Shown here in pieces: positions 1 through 6,805 of a stretch of DNA of 22,928 nt; position 1 is the stretch's first letter, and each line of letters opens with the position of its first letter. The position numbers and the translations under genes were made by a program. The notes under the pieces are model-generated. The model was not told the DNA's origin. It saw only the letters and a program-made list of their open reading frames with translations, and did no database searches. The DNA comes from Oscillospiraceae bacterium (GTDB lineage: Bacteria > Bacillota > Clostridia > Oscillospirales > Ruminococcaceae), in the NCBI GenBank assembly GCA_900768245.1, contig CAAGCE010000016.1, positions 1-22,928 on the forward strand, in the 5' to 3' direction.

Positions 1-67
1 CGACAACGAGAACTCCTACACCTCTCAGATGGTCCGTACCATTAAGTACTTCGCTGAGAACTGCTAA
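1..67 (+). CDS. gap: Glyceraldehyde-3-phosphate dehydrogenase, type I (3' end only)
   Basis: Only the last 21 codons and the stop (TAA 65-67) are in the window, reading from base 2. The residues DNENSYTSQMVRTIKYF match the conserved C-terminus of type I GAPDH, where the family has W-Y-D-N-E-x-(S/G)-Y-(T/S)-x-Q-(M/L)-V-R-T. The enzyme is the cytoplasmic glycolytic step converting glyceraldehyde 3-phosphate, phosphate and NAD+ to 1,3-bisphosphoglycerate. A strong terminator follows at 178-226, so the gene ends its transcription unit and is unrelated to the polysaccharide genes. It suggests the locus sits in the chromosome next to a housekeeping gene. The identification rests on a short but very characteristic tail. 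Confidence 0.85.
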   Translation, partial: DNENSYTSQMVRTIKYFAENC

Positions 68-177
68 TCACAGCTCTACGCTCAAAAGTGCTTGAGGTGC
101 CGTGCTGAATGACAACTAGTATTGGCTTTGCTGATACGAACATGCTGTGATTGGTACGACAACAGGATAACGAGTTC

Positions 178-226
178 AACACCCTTCCTTTTGCGGGTTT
201 CCGTGAGAGGAAGGGTGTTTTTTTTT
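178..226 (+). terminator. Rho-independent terminator after gap
   Basis: A perfect 12-bp stem, AACACCCTTCCT (178-189) pairing with AGGAAGGGTGTT (208-219), is followed by a run of Ts to 226. It is placed to end transcription from the GAPDH gene and to insulate the polysaccharide locus downstream. Confidence 0.92.
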
Positions 227-341
227 CTGCAAAAAAGCAATGGAACGAGTTCCTTTCCAAAATGAATAGGTTGCAACAAAAAGACGGAATAAAGTACGGA
301 AATCTTAGCCATGAAGCAGGCAATGATACAGCTGCAAAGTA

Positions 342-370
342 TTGTATCTCAGAGAGAAAAATGGTAAAAT
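342..370 (+). promoter_or_regulatory. Candidate promoter for the polysaccharide locus
   Basis: A -10 element TAAAAT (365-370) is preceded by the extended -10 dinucleotide TG (TGG before the hexamer). A weak -35 TTGTAT (342-347) lies 17 bp upstream. Transcription would start near 377, giving a leader of roughly 190 nt before the first glycosyltransferase start. It is the only reasonable promoter seen between the gap terminator and the locus, but the -35 matches consensus at only three positions. Confidence 0.35.
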
Positions 371-461
371 AATTTTAGTGTCAATAAATACATTTACGAA
401 ATTGATATTGATGATTCTGGAAATAAAATGTCAATGAATTGCGGCGTAAATCAGTCAAAAA

Positions 462-489
462 CCTGGGCGTAAATGCGTCCGGGCTTTTT
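462..489 (+). terminator. Terminator-like hairpin in the locus leader
   Basis: CCTGGGCG (462-469) pairs with CGTCCGGG (476-483) through an 8-bp stem including two G-U pairs, with a 6-nt loop, followed by C and five Ts (485-489). It lies between the candidate promoter and the first glycosyltransferase start, so it may attenuate transcription into the locus. It could also be a leftover terminator of a lost gene. Confidence 0.5.
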
Positions 490-571
490 CTGATGTAAAG
501 GAAACCGGGCCGGAGTTTGGCACGGTATGTGGATGCGATCCCTAAATGGGGAAAGCGACGGGAAAGGGAAA

Positions 572-970
572 ATGAAAGAGAAATTGAGGCTTGCTGTTTT
601 TGGCCACAAAAGGTGGTCGAGAGAGGGCGGCGTGGAGATCGTGGTAAAAGAGCTGTGCACACGGATGGCGCAGCAGGGCTGTCAGGTGACATGCTACAAC
701 AGATCGGGACATCATGTGAGCGGTGCGGAATATGACGATGCTGGTAAAACGGAGTACGAGGGAATCCGTCAGAAGTCTGTTCCGACCATTGAACGGCGCG
801 GGGCTAGAGATATAATACGCGGCTGTCATAATAGGGACAAGGGTACGGCAGAGAACGAAAGGCTCCGCAACCCGAAGTTCATATTTTCTTACCCGAAGAA
901 TGAACGACTGATTTTTCTGAACGGCAGAAATGCCGCGCAGGAAGAAATCTCGACCATGAGGGTGGGGTGA
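572..970 (+). pseudogene. Truncated GT4 glycosyltransferase (5' fragment only)
   Basis: The frame opens at ATG 572 after AAAGGGAAA. Its first 77 residues are about 86% identical by eye to the N-terminus of the intact GT4 starting at 1060, including SREGGVEIVVKELCTRMAQ. Homology stops near 800. The remaining codons to the stop at 970 (for example KNERLIFLNGRNAAQEEIST) do not resemble any glycosyltransferase. The donor-binding C-terminal domain is absent, so this cannot be an active transferase. It is best read as the remnant of a tandem duplicate fused to unrelated sequence. A 67-bp stretch (728-794) is identical to 1216-1282 while flanking sequence is clearly diverged. Confidence 0.75.
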
Positions 971-1059
971 CAGCCAGCGGACAGGTGCACGAGCCTATCC
1001 GCTCTTTGTGATGGCCGAGATATTGATGAAGAATTTGAGTGGGATTGTGGGAAAGATTT
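806..1059 (+). other. Unrecognised insertion between GT4 fragment and intact GT4
   Basis: This sequence separates the truncated and intact glycosyltransferase copies and is not homologous to either. It holds the foreign tail of the 572-970 frame. It also holds a short frame from ATG 1011 (MAEILMKNLSGIVGKIYE, stop 1065-1067) that overlaps the start of the next gene. No terminal inverted repeats or transposase are visible. It may be a residue of a mobile element or of recombination between different polysaccharide loci, but I cannot name its origin. Confidence 0.3.
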
Positions 1060-2190
1060 ATGAGTAAGAAACTTGCGATTGCGATGTTCGGACAGAAGCG
1101 ATTATCAAGAGAAGGCGGAGTAGAGATCGTTGTCAAAGAACTCTGCACCCGAATGGCACAGAATGGTTGTGACGTGACCTGCTACAACAGAGCAGGCCAT
1201 CATGTGAGTGGTGCAGAATATGACGATGCTGGTAAAACGGAGTACGAGGGAATCCGTCAGAAGTCTGTTCCGACCATTGAACAGCGTGGACTTGCTGCAG
1301 TCAGCTCCTCCGCATTTGCGGCACTTTATAGTGCATTTGGAAAATACGATGTGGTGCACATCCACGCCGAAGGACCGGCGTTCTTTGCATGGCTGCCGAA
1401 GATGTTTGGGAAAAGAGTTGTTGTTACCGTCCATGGCATTGATTGGCAGCGCGAGAAATGGCAATCAGGACTTGGTTCTAAGTTTATCCACCAAGGCGAA
1501 AAAAATGCTGCGAAATATGCGGACGAGGTCATTGTTCTGAGCAAAGGAGTGCAGGACTATTTTAAGGAAACTTATGGAAGAGAAACGCACTTTATCCCTA
1601 ATGGCGTGAATAGGCCGCAGATTCGGGAAGCAAATCTGATCACGGACAATTTTGGACTGGAAAAAGATTCCTACATATTGTTCCTCGGTCGTCTGGTGCC
1701 GGAGAAGGGCATTCGATATTTGGTTGAGGCCTTCAAGAAGGTCAAGACAGATAAAAAATTGGTCATTGCAGGCGGCTCCAGTGATACGGATTCCTTTATG
1801 GAGGAATTGAAAGACCTGGCGAAGGGCGACGAACGGATTCTCTTTACCGGGTTTGTACAGGGAGCGATGCTAGATGAACTGTATAGCAACGCCTATATTT
1901 ACACACTGCCGTCTGATCTAGAGGGAATGCCCCTGAGCCTGCTGGAAGCGATGAGCTATGGCAACTGCTGTCTGGTTTCCGACATTCCAGAGTGTGCAGA
2001 GGTTGTGGAAGATAAGGCATTGATTTTCAAAAAGTCAGATGTAGAGGACTTGCGAGAAAAACTGCAAGAGGCCTGTGACCATCCTGAAATGGTTATGAAA
2101 ATGAAGAAGCAGGCAGCTGACTTTATCTGCGAGAAATATAACTGGGATGATGTTGTAAAGAAAACGATGAAACTGTACAGGAGAAAATAA
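1060..2190 (+). CDS. GT4-family glycosyltransferase
   Basis: A 376-residue cytoplasmic or membrane-associated retaining glycosyltransferase with the GT-B fold. It probably adds a sugar from a nucleotide donor to the lipid-linked repeat unit; donor and acceptor cannot be told from sequence. The N-terminal acceptor domain carries the glycine loop SREGGVEIVV (about residues 16-25). The C-terminal domain has LFLGRLVPEKGI and the GT4 E-x7-E motif, EGMPLSLLE, at E288/E296. I chose ATG 1060 because GGGAAAG lies 6 nt before it; an in-frame GTG at 1039 has no better site. It is the intact counterpart of the fragment at 572-970 and the first complete gene of the locus. Gene debris follows before acyltransferase 1. 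Confidence 0.88.
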   Translation: MSKKLAIAMFGQKRLSREGGVEIVVKELCTRMAQNGCDVTCYNRAGHHVSGAEYDDAGKTEYEGIRQKSVPTIEQRGLAAVSSSAFAALYSAFGKYDVVHIHAEGPAFFAWLPKMFGKRVVVTVHGIDWQREKWQSGLGSKFIHQGEKNAAKYADEVIVLSKGVQDYFKETYGRETHFIPNGVNRPQIREANLITDNFGLEKDSYILFLGRLVPEKGIRYLVEAFKKVKTDKKLVIAGGSSDTDSFMEELKDLAKGDERILFTGFVQGAMLDELYSNAYIYTLPSDLEGMPLSLLEAMSYGNCCLVSDIPECAEVVEDKALIFKKSDVEDLREKLQEACDHPEMVMKMKKQAADFICEKYNWDDVVKKTMKLYRRK

Positions 2191-2193
2191 TAG

Positions 2194-2374
2194 ATGAGAG
2201 TATTGATAATAAATAATCTCCTCTAACCGAAACAGCAGATGATTTTATCAAAAGGACTTTAAGCATTATTACCTGCGTTTGGATGGAGCACTTTGGTTTA
2301 TGAATAACACATTGGAAGTGCTTCAACTGAACAGAGGCGGTGAAATAGAACCAAAAGGGAAAATATATGAATAA
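2194..2374 (+). pseudogene. Remnant of a deleted gene (start and end fragments)
   Basis: ATG 2194 opens a 10-codon frame, MRVLIINNLL, that looks like the first beta strand of a GT4 protein and then stops at 2226. From 2243 a different frame without a start reads about 43 codons (including YLRLDGALWFMNNTLEVLQL and GEIEPKGKIYE) to a stop at 2372-2374, overlapping the next start by 8 nt. The amino acid composition of the second part is protein-like. The simplest reading is a gene reduced by internal deletion to its two ends. The identity of the parent is uncertain. Confidence 0.4.
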
Positions 2375-3389
2375 ACAGATTGCGGTAAAAACAAGAGAAA
2401 AATGGGTGGATGATGTAAAAGTAATCGCCTGTATATTGGTTGCACTAGGTCATTTCTTTATGAGTATGGTGCAATCTGGCATTCTGCCAGATAGTAATCT
2501 ACATGAATGGTTTATTACTACAATTTACTACTTCCATGTGCCGCTGTTCTTTATTTGTAGTGGATACCTTTATCAGAAGTACAGCAAGGTAGACAGTGTG
2601 GAAAGCTGGCACAGAAATGTGGCTAAAAAAGCGCTGGCGCTCGGCGTACCGTATGCCACTTTTACAACTGCTACTTGGATATTGAAAAAGGTGTTTTCGA
2701 GTAGCATTAACAATCAAATTGGTGGTCTGGGAGACACATTGTTCCTTCACCCAACAGCACCGTACTGGTATCTGTACGCATTGTTCTTCATCTTTCTTGT
2801 TACGCCGACTTTTAACAGTGTGAAAGCAGTCGCAGTTGGATTGGTAGTTGCATTAGTTGCAAAAAGCCTAATTTTGACGGGGGGGGGGTACGGCGTTTAC
2901 GCAGTATCAACAGTTCTCATAAACGAAATTTGGTTTGTGCTCGGTATGAGTATTTGTGCATTTAACGTGCAACTGAAGGGCAGAAAAGTGCAAGGAATGA
3001 TATGCGGATTGTTGTTTATGATTTTGAGTGTGGTGGTGTATAAGGCGGAAATTAGTGGTGGCGTGATTCCTTTCACAATGGGATTATTGGCTTGCGTAGC
3101 GGTCATCTTGATGGTAGCGGGAGTTGAAAGAAGATTTGGCAGAGGCATGGATTTTCTTGCAAAATATACAATGCCGATTTTTCTGATGCACACGATGTTT
3201 GCAGCATCGACGAGAGCGGTTTTACTGAAGCTGGGTATCGGAAGTTCTGTGATTCATGTGGTGCTGGGACTAGGAATTAGCTTTGTAGGTCCGATCGTTG
3301 CGGCTTGGATTATGAAGAAAACGAAGTGGTTGGAGTTCTTCCTGTATCCGAATAAATTTGTGAAGATAAGAAATTATCAAAAAGTGTGA
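2367..3389 (+). CDS. Membrane acyltransferase 1 (Acyl_transf_3 family), contains G10 tract
   Basis: A 340-residue polytopic membrane protein of the acyltransferase 3 family (PF01757), which O-acylates, commonly O-acetylates, extracellular glycans. The N-terminal family signature is visible: WVDDVKVIACILVALGHFF (the conserved H follows the first helix), then YFHVPLFFICSGYLY. About ten hydrophobic segments follow, with the late FLMHTMF motif. ATG 2367 is preceded by AAAGGGAAA. Codons 171-174 (LTGGGY) are encoded by a run of ten Gs at 2879-2888. With 9 or 11 Gs translation would stop within about 12 or 28 codons after the tract, removing the C-terminal half. The present length is in frame, so the gene is ON here. 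The likely substrate is the repeat unit made by the neighbouring transferases. Confidence 0.87.
   Translation: MNKQIAVKTREKWVDDVKVIACILVALGHFFMSMVQSGILPDSNLHEWFITTIYYFHVPLFFICSGYLYQKYSKVDSVESWHRNVAKKALALGVPYATFTTATWILKKVFSSSINNQIGGLGDTLFLHPTAPYWYLYALFFIFLVTPTFNSVKAVAVGLVVALVAKSLILTGGGYGVYAVSTVLINEIWFVLGMSICAFNVQLKGRKVQGMICGLLFMILSVVVYKAEISGGVIPFTMGLLACVAVILMVAGVERRFGRGMDFLAKYTMPIFLMHTMFAASTRAVLLKLGIGSSVIHVVLGLGISFVGPIVAAWIMKKTKWLEFFLYPNKFVKIRNYQKV
2879..2888 (+). repeat. Poly-G tract (G10) in acyltransferase 1
   Basis: Ten consecutive Gs lie in the middle of the coding region. The family does not require three glycines in a row here. In-frame at ten; one G less gives a stop about 12 codons later, one more a stop about 28 codons later. 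Candidate slipped-strand phase-variation switch. Confidence 0.8.
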
Positions 3390-3441
3390 TAGAGGCAGAC
3401 ATGGAATTAAAGAAAATCAACAACAAGGAAAAGAGAGCAAT

Positions 3442-4641
3442 ATGCGTATTATCGAGATAAATAAATTTTTGTTCAGAAACGGCGGATCAGAAACGTACAT
3501 ATTTAAATTGGGTGAGGTGCTGGAGCAGCACGGACATGAGGTTCAGTACTTCGGTATGGAGCACAAAGGCCGCTGCGTGGGCAACCGGGTCAATGCTTAT
3601 ACATCTGATATGGACTTCCACGGCGGTAGCAAGCTGAGCAAGTTGACCTACCCGATCAAAACTATCTACAGCAAGGAAGCAAGAGTGCAGCTGCGGAAAG
3701 TGCTGGACGACTTCAAACCGGATGTCTGTCACTTGAACAACTTCAACTACCAGCTGACACCTTCCATCATTCTGGAAATTGTGAAGTGGCGCAAGGAGAC
3801 TGGCAGGGATTGCAAAATCATCTTCACGGCACATGACTACCAGCTGGTCTGCCCGAACCACATGCTGAACAATCCGAACACCCACCAGAACTGTGAGAAG
3901 TGCCTCGGCGGCCATTTCGTGAACTGCATGAAAGGCAAGTGCATTCACGGCTCCACGGCAAAATCTGCCATCGGCATGATGGAAGCAGAGTTCTGGAAGT
4001 GGAAGGGTACCTATAAATACATTGACACCATGATCTGCTGCTCGGAGTTCATGAAGAGCAAGATGGACAGCAATCCGCTGTTTGCGACGAAGACCGTGGC
4101 AATGCACAACTTCATCGACAAGGTGGAGTGGAAGGAGACGGAGAAGAAGGACTACGTCCTTTACTTCGGCCGCTTCTCTGAAGAAAAGGGCATCGGCACA
4201 CTCATCAAGGTCTGCAAGGAGCTGCCGGATGTTCAGTTCATCTTCGCCGGCACTGGCCCGCTGGAAGAAACGGTAAATGGTATTAAGAACATCAAAAACG
4301 TCGGCTTCCAGAAAGGCGAGGCACTGGAGAAGCTGATCCGTGAGGCACGGTTCTCCATTTACCCTTCTGAGTGGTATGAGAACTGCCCGTTCTCCGTGAT
4401 GGAATCCCAGATGTACGGCACGCCGGTGCTGGGTGCGAACATTGGTGGCATCCCGGAACTGATTCAGGTCGGCAAGACCGGCGAGCTGTTTGAGAGCGGT
4501 AATGGCGAAGACCTGAGGAAGAAGATCGAGAAGCTCTGGGGTGATAAGAAGCTGTGTGAACAGTATAGCAAGAACTGCAAGGACAGCAGCTTCGATACCA
4601 TTGATGAGTATTACGAGAAAATTATGAAAGTTTATAGATAA
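3442..4641 (+). CDS. GT4-family glycosyltransferase with cysteine cluster
   Basis: A 399-residue GT-B glycosyltransferase. The N-terminal domain begins MRIIEINKFLFRNGGSETYI, the typical GT4 opening with the GGSE loop. The C-terminal domain has YFGRFSEEKGI, IFAGTGPL and the E-x7-E motif ENCPFSVME at E313/E321. A cysteine-rich insert around residues 140-170 (VCPNHM, NCEKCLGG, NCMKGKC) is seen in a GT4 subgroup and may bind metal, which is inference. The start has AAGGAAAAGAG upstream. Codon usage is clearly GC-richer than in the genes after 5869, and it shares this with the radical SAM gene 25 nt downstream, suggesting the two were acquired together. Sugar specificity is unknown. Confidence 0.9.
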   Translation: MRIIEINKFLFRNGGSETYIFKLGEVLEQHGHEVQYFGMEHKGRCVGNRVNAYTSDMDFHGGSKLSKLTYPIKTIYSKEARVQLRKVLDDFKPDVCHLNNFNYQLTPSIILEIVKWRKETGRDCKIIFTAHDYQLVCPNHMLNNPNTHQNCEKCLGGHFVNCMKGKCIHGSTAKSAIGMMEAEFWKWKGTYKYIDTMICCSEFMKSKMDSNPLFATKTVAMHNFIDKVEWKETEKKDYVLYFGRFSEEKGIGTLIKVCKELPDVQFIFAGTGPLEETVNGIKNIKNVGFQKGEALEKLIREARFSIYPSEWYENCPFSVMESQMYGTPVLGANIGGIPELIQVGKTGELFESGNGEDLRKKIEKLWGDKKLCEQYSKNCKDSSFDTIDEYYEKIMKVYR

Positions 4642-4666
4642 AAAGAGAGATAGAGGTATTAGAAAA

Positions 4667-5854
4667 ATGGCTAACAATAACGAAAAGAAACTGAATGGTA
4701 CGGTTATCGTCACTTACCGCTGCAATGCTCGTTGCTCCATGTGCAACCGTTATAAAGCACCTTCCAAGCCGGAAGAGGAGATCAGCATCGAGACCATCAA
4801 GAAGCTGCCGAAGATGTACTTCACCAACATCACCGGTGGCGAGCCGTTCATCCGTACCGACCTGAAAGATATCGTGCGTGAGCTGTATAAGAAGTCTGAT
4901 CGTATCGTTATTTCCACGAACGGATTTTTCACTGACCGTATCGTTGATCTGTGTAAGGAGTTCCCTCAGATCGGTATCCGTATCTCTATCGAGGGTCTGG
5001 AACAGACTAACAATGAGATCCGTGGTCTGCAGAACGGCTACCAGCGTGGTTATGGCACGCTGAAGAAGCTGCGTGAGATGGGCATGAAGGATGTCGGCTT
5101 TGGCATGACTGTGCAGGATAAGAATGCTCCTGACCTGGTTCCTCTGTACAAAATCTCCAACGAAATGGGCATGGAGTTCGCAACGGCTTCTCTGCACAAC
5201 AGCTTCTACTTTGTTGAGGCAAAGAACATCATCCACGATCGTCCGATGGTCGCAAAGAACTTCGAGAATCTGGTCAACGAACTGCTCCGTAGTAACAGCC
5301 CGAAAAAGTGGTTCCGTGCTTACTTCAACCACGGCCTGATCAACTACATCTACGGCCAGAAGCGTCTGCTGCCTTGCGACATGAGCTTCGATACCTTCTT
5401 CATCGATCCGTATGGAGACGTTATGCCTTGTAATGGCACCAAGGATAAGGAAGTTATGGGCAACCTGAACAATCAGACCTGGGATGAGCTGTGGAACAGC
5501 CCTGAAGCAGAGAAGGTTCGTGCAAAGGTTCGCTGCTGCGACCGTGACTGCTGGATGATCGGTAGCGTAAGTCCTGCTATGCACAAGTACATCTGGAAAC
5601 CGGCTACCTGGGTTCTGGTACATAAGTTCAAGGCTCTGTTCACTAAGCATCCGTACAGCATGTATGAGCTGAAGATTTGCCGTGACTACCGTGATGGTAA
5701 AGTCACCAAAGAGGATCTGGATAAGTGCAGCACCTGCGATATGAACTGCGTGATCAACAACGGTCTGAGTGAGGCATCCAAGGAACAGCTGAAGCATAAG
5801 ACCGGCGAGGAAATTGTGGATGCTGATATCGCACAGCAGATGGAGAATAAATAA
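4667..5854 (+). CDS. Radical SAM/SPASM-domain protein in the polysaccharide locus
   Basis: A 395-residue radical S-adenosylmethionine enzyme. The CxxxCxxC motif for the 4Fe-4S cluster is CNARCSMC (C19, C23, C26), followed by GGEPF (57-61), the SAM-binding element. The C-terminal part resembles a SPASM auxiliary-cluster region: LPCDMSF (C237), DVMPCNGT (C255), VRCCDRDC, then CSTCDMNC near residue 350. SPASM proteins modify peptides, proteins or small substrates. Its place between glycosyltransferases suggests modification of a sugar, sugar nucleotide or lipid-linked intermediate, which is inference. No precursor peptide gene is visible nearby. It is spaced 25 nt from the GT4 upstream and 14 nt from the GT2 downstream, so it belongs to the operon. 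A GAGGT site precedes the ATG. Confidence 0.88.
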   Translation: MANNNEKKLNGTVIVTYRCNARCSMCNRYKAPSKPEEEISIETIKKLPKMYFTNITGGEPFIRTDLKDIVRELYKKSDRIVISTNGFFTDRIVDLCKEFPQIGIRISIEGLEQTNNEIRGLQNGYQRGYGTLKKLREMGMKDVGFGMTVQDKNAPDLVPLYKISNEMGMEFATASLHNSFYFVEAKNIIHDRPMVAKNFENLVNELLRSNSPKKWFRAYFNHGLINYIYGQKRLLPCDMSFDTFFIDPYGDVMPCNGTKDKEVMGNLNNQTWDELWNSPEAEKVRAKVRCCDRDCWMIGSVSPAMHKYIWKPATWVLVHKFKALFTKHPYSMYELKICRDYRDGKVTKEDLDKCSTCDMNCVINNGLSEASKEQLKHKTGEEIVDADIAQQMENK

Positions 5855-5868
5855 GGAAAACAATAACT

Positions 5869-6750
5869 ATGATGATAACAGTTTTAACCCCTACCTTTAA
5901 TCGGGGGGGGGGATTACAAAGCCTCTGGGGTTCACTGCAAAAGCAAACTGTAAAAGATTTTGATTGGCTTGTAGTTGATGACGGAAGTACTGATGGTACG
6001 AAAGATCTAATAACTAAGTTACAAGAAAAAAGTGATTTTCCAATACGGTATATCTATAAGAGTAATGGTGGAAAACACACTGCTTTAAATGTAGGAATAC
6101 AGACCATTTGCAGCGAACTTACCTTTATAGTTGATTCAGATGACTGTGTGACAGATGATGCAATTGAGTCGATACTGAAGATTCATAAGAAATACAGGTC
6201 ACAAAACAATATCTGTGGATATGCATTTCTCAGAGCGTTCCCTGATGGTAAAGTCAATGGCAAGAAGTTTGATGTCAATGAAAAAATAGGTTCCTATATC
6301 GATGTGCGCGTAAACGGTGATGACACTGGCGCAGATAAGGCAGAGGTGTTCAAAACACATTGCTTGAAGGAATTCCCTTTTCCCGAATATCCGAATGAGA
6401 AATTCCTTGGGGAAGATCTTGTTTGGGTTAGGATGGCTAGAAAATATGAGATGGTACATATTAATAAAGCCATTTACGTCGGAAATTATCTTGAAGATGG
6501 ATTAACCAATAATCGCCGTAAGCATAATATTGCTTCGCCAGTTGGGTGTATGCATCGAGCAGAGGAATTCATGGAGTCCGACTTAAAGACAAGATATAGA
6601 ATCAAGGGTGGACTACAGTATATTGTATATGGGAGATTTGCGGGAGTCAAGATTTGCGACTTGATTCGCAAATCAAGACATAAAGTTCTTGCAACAGCGT
6701 GCATCCCGGGTGGATTGTTTTTGCATTCACGATGGAGTAAAGCACAGTAA
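5869..6750 (+). CDS. GT2-family glycosyltransferase, contains G10 tract at its 5' end
   Basis: A 293-residue GT-A fold inverting glycosyltransferase. Visible motifs are TVLTPTFNR (residues 4-12), the nucleotide-binding VVDDGSTDGT (about 36-45), the metal-binding FIVDSDD (about 86-92) and a later ED motif (GEDLVW). It transfers a sugar to the lipid-linked repeat unit; donor unknown. Residues R12-G15 are encoded by ten Gs (5903-5912). Family members have variable residues after T-(Y/F)-N-R, so the glycines are tolerated. One G less stops translation near codon 28, and one more also stops within about 20 codons after the tract, so the gene is ON only at this register. Starts ATG 5869 or ATG 5872; AAGGAAAA precedes. 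AT-richer than the gene before it. Confidence 0.9.
   Translation: MMITVLTPTFNRGGGLQSLWGSLQKQTVKDFDWLVVDDGSTDGTKDLITKLQEKSDFPIRYIYKSNGGKHTALNVGIQTICSELTFIVDSDDCVTDDAIESILKIHKKYRSQNNICGYAFLRAFPDGKVNGKKFDVNEKIGSYIDVRVNGDDTGADKAEVFKTHCLKEFPFPEYPNEKFLGEDLVWVRMARKYEMVHINKAIYVGNYLEDGLTNNRRKHNIASPVGCMHRAEEFMESDLKTRYRIKGGLQYIVYGRFAGVKICDLIRKSRHKVLATACIPGGLFLHSRWSKAQ
5903..5912 (+). repeat. Poly-G tract (G10) in the GT2 gene
   Basis: Ten consecutive Gs at codons 12-15, right after the first beta strand. Slippage by one base either way gives a stop codon shortly after. A change here would remove a transferase of the repeat unit rather than a decoration. Confidence 0.82.
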
Positions 6751-6805
6751 TTCGATTGATTAAGTAACTAAATGTCTTCTGTCAGTAGATGATAGGAGAT
6801 ATTTA

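Larger units (their letters stand above)
227..571. other. Leader/intergenic stretch before the polysaccharide locus
   Basis: No convincing gene is seen here. A reading frame fragment of about 30 codons without a start ends near 471 (residues EIDIDDSGNKMSMNCG are readable) and may be gene debris. The stretch holds a candidate promoter (342-370) and a terminator-like hairpin (462-489), so it may serve as the transcribed leader of the locus. Confidence 0.4.

Noticed and set aside
1011..1067. Short ORF MAEILMKNLSGIVGKIYE as a real small gene
   Set aside because: Only 18 codons, overlaps the GT4 start, and no ribosome-binding site; more likely debris.
3487..4713. A 408-codon open frame on the minus strand opposite the GT4 gene
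   Set aside because: It mirrors a GC-ending-codon gene with clear GT4 motifs, has low-complexity L/V/H-rich composition without recognisable domains, and is a shadow of codon bias.
4622..5863. A 413-codon open frame on the minus strand opposite the radical SAM gene
   Set aside because: The + strand carries unmistakable radical SAM motifs; the minus frame shows no family features and covers it exactly as a codon-bias shadow.
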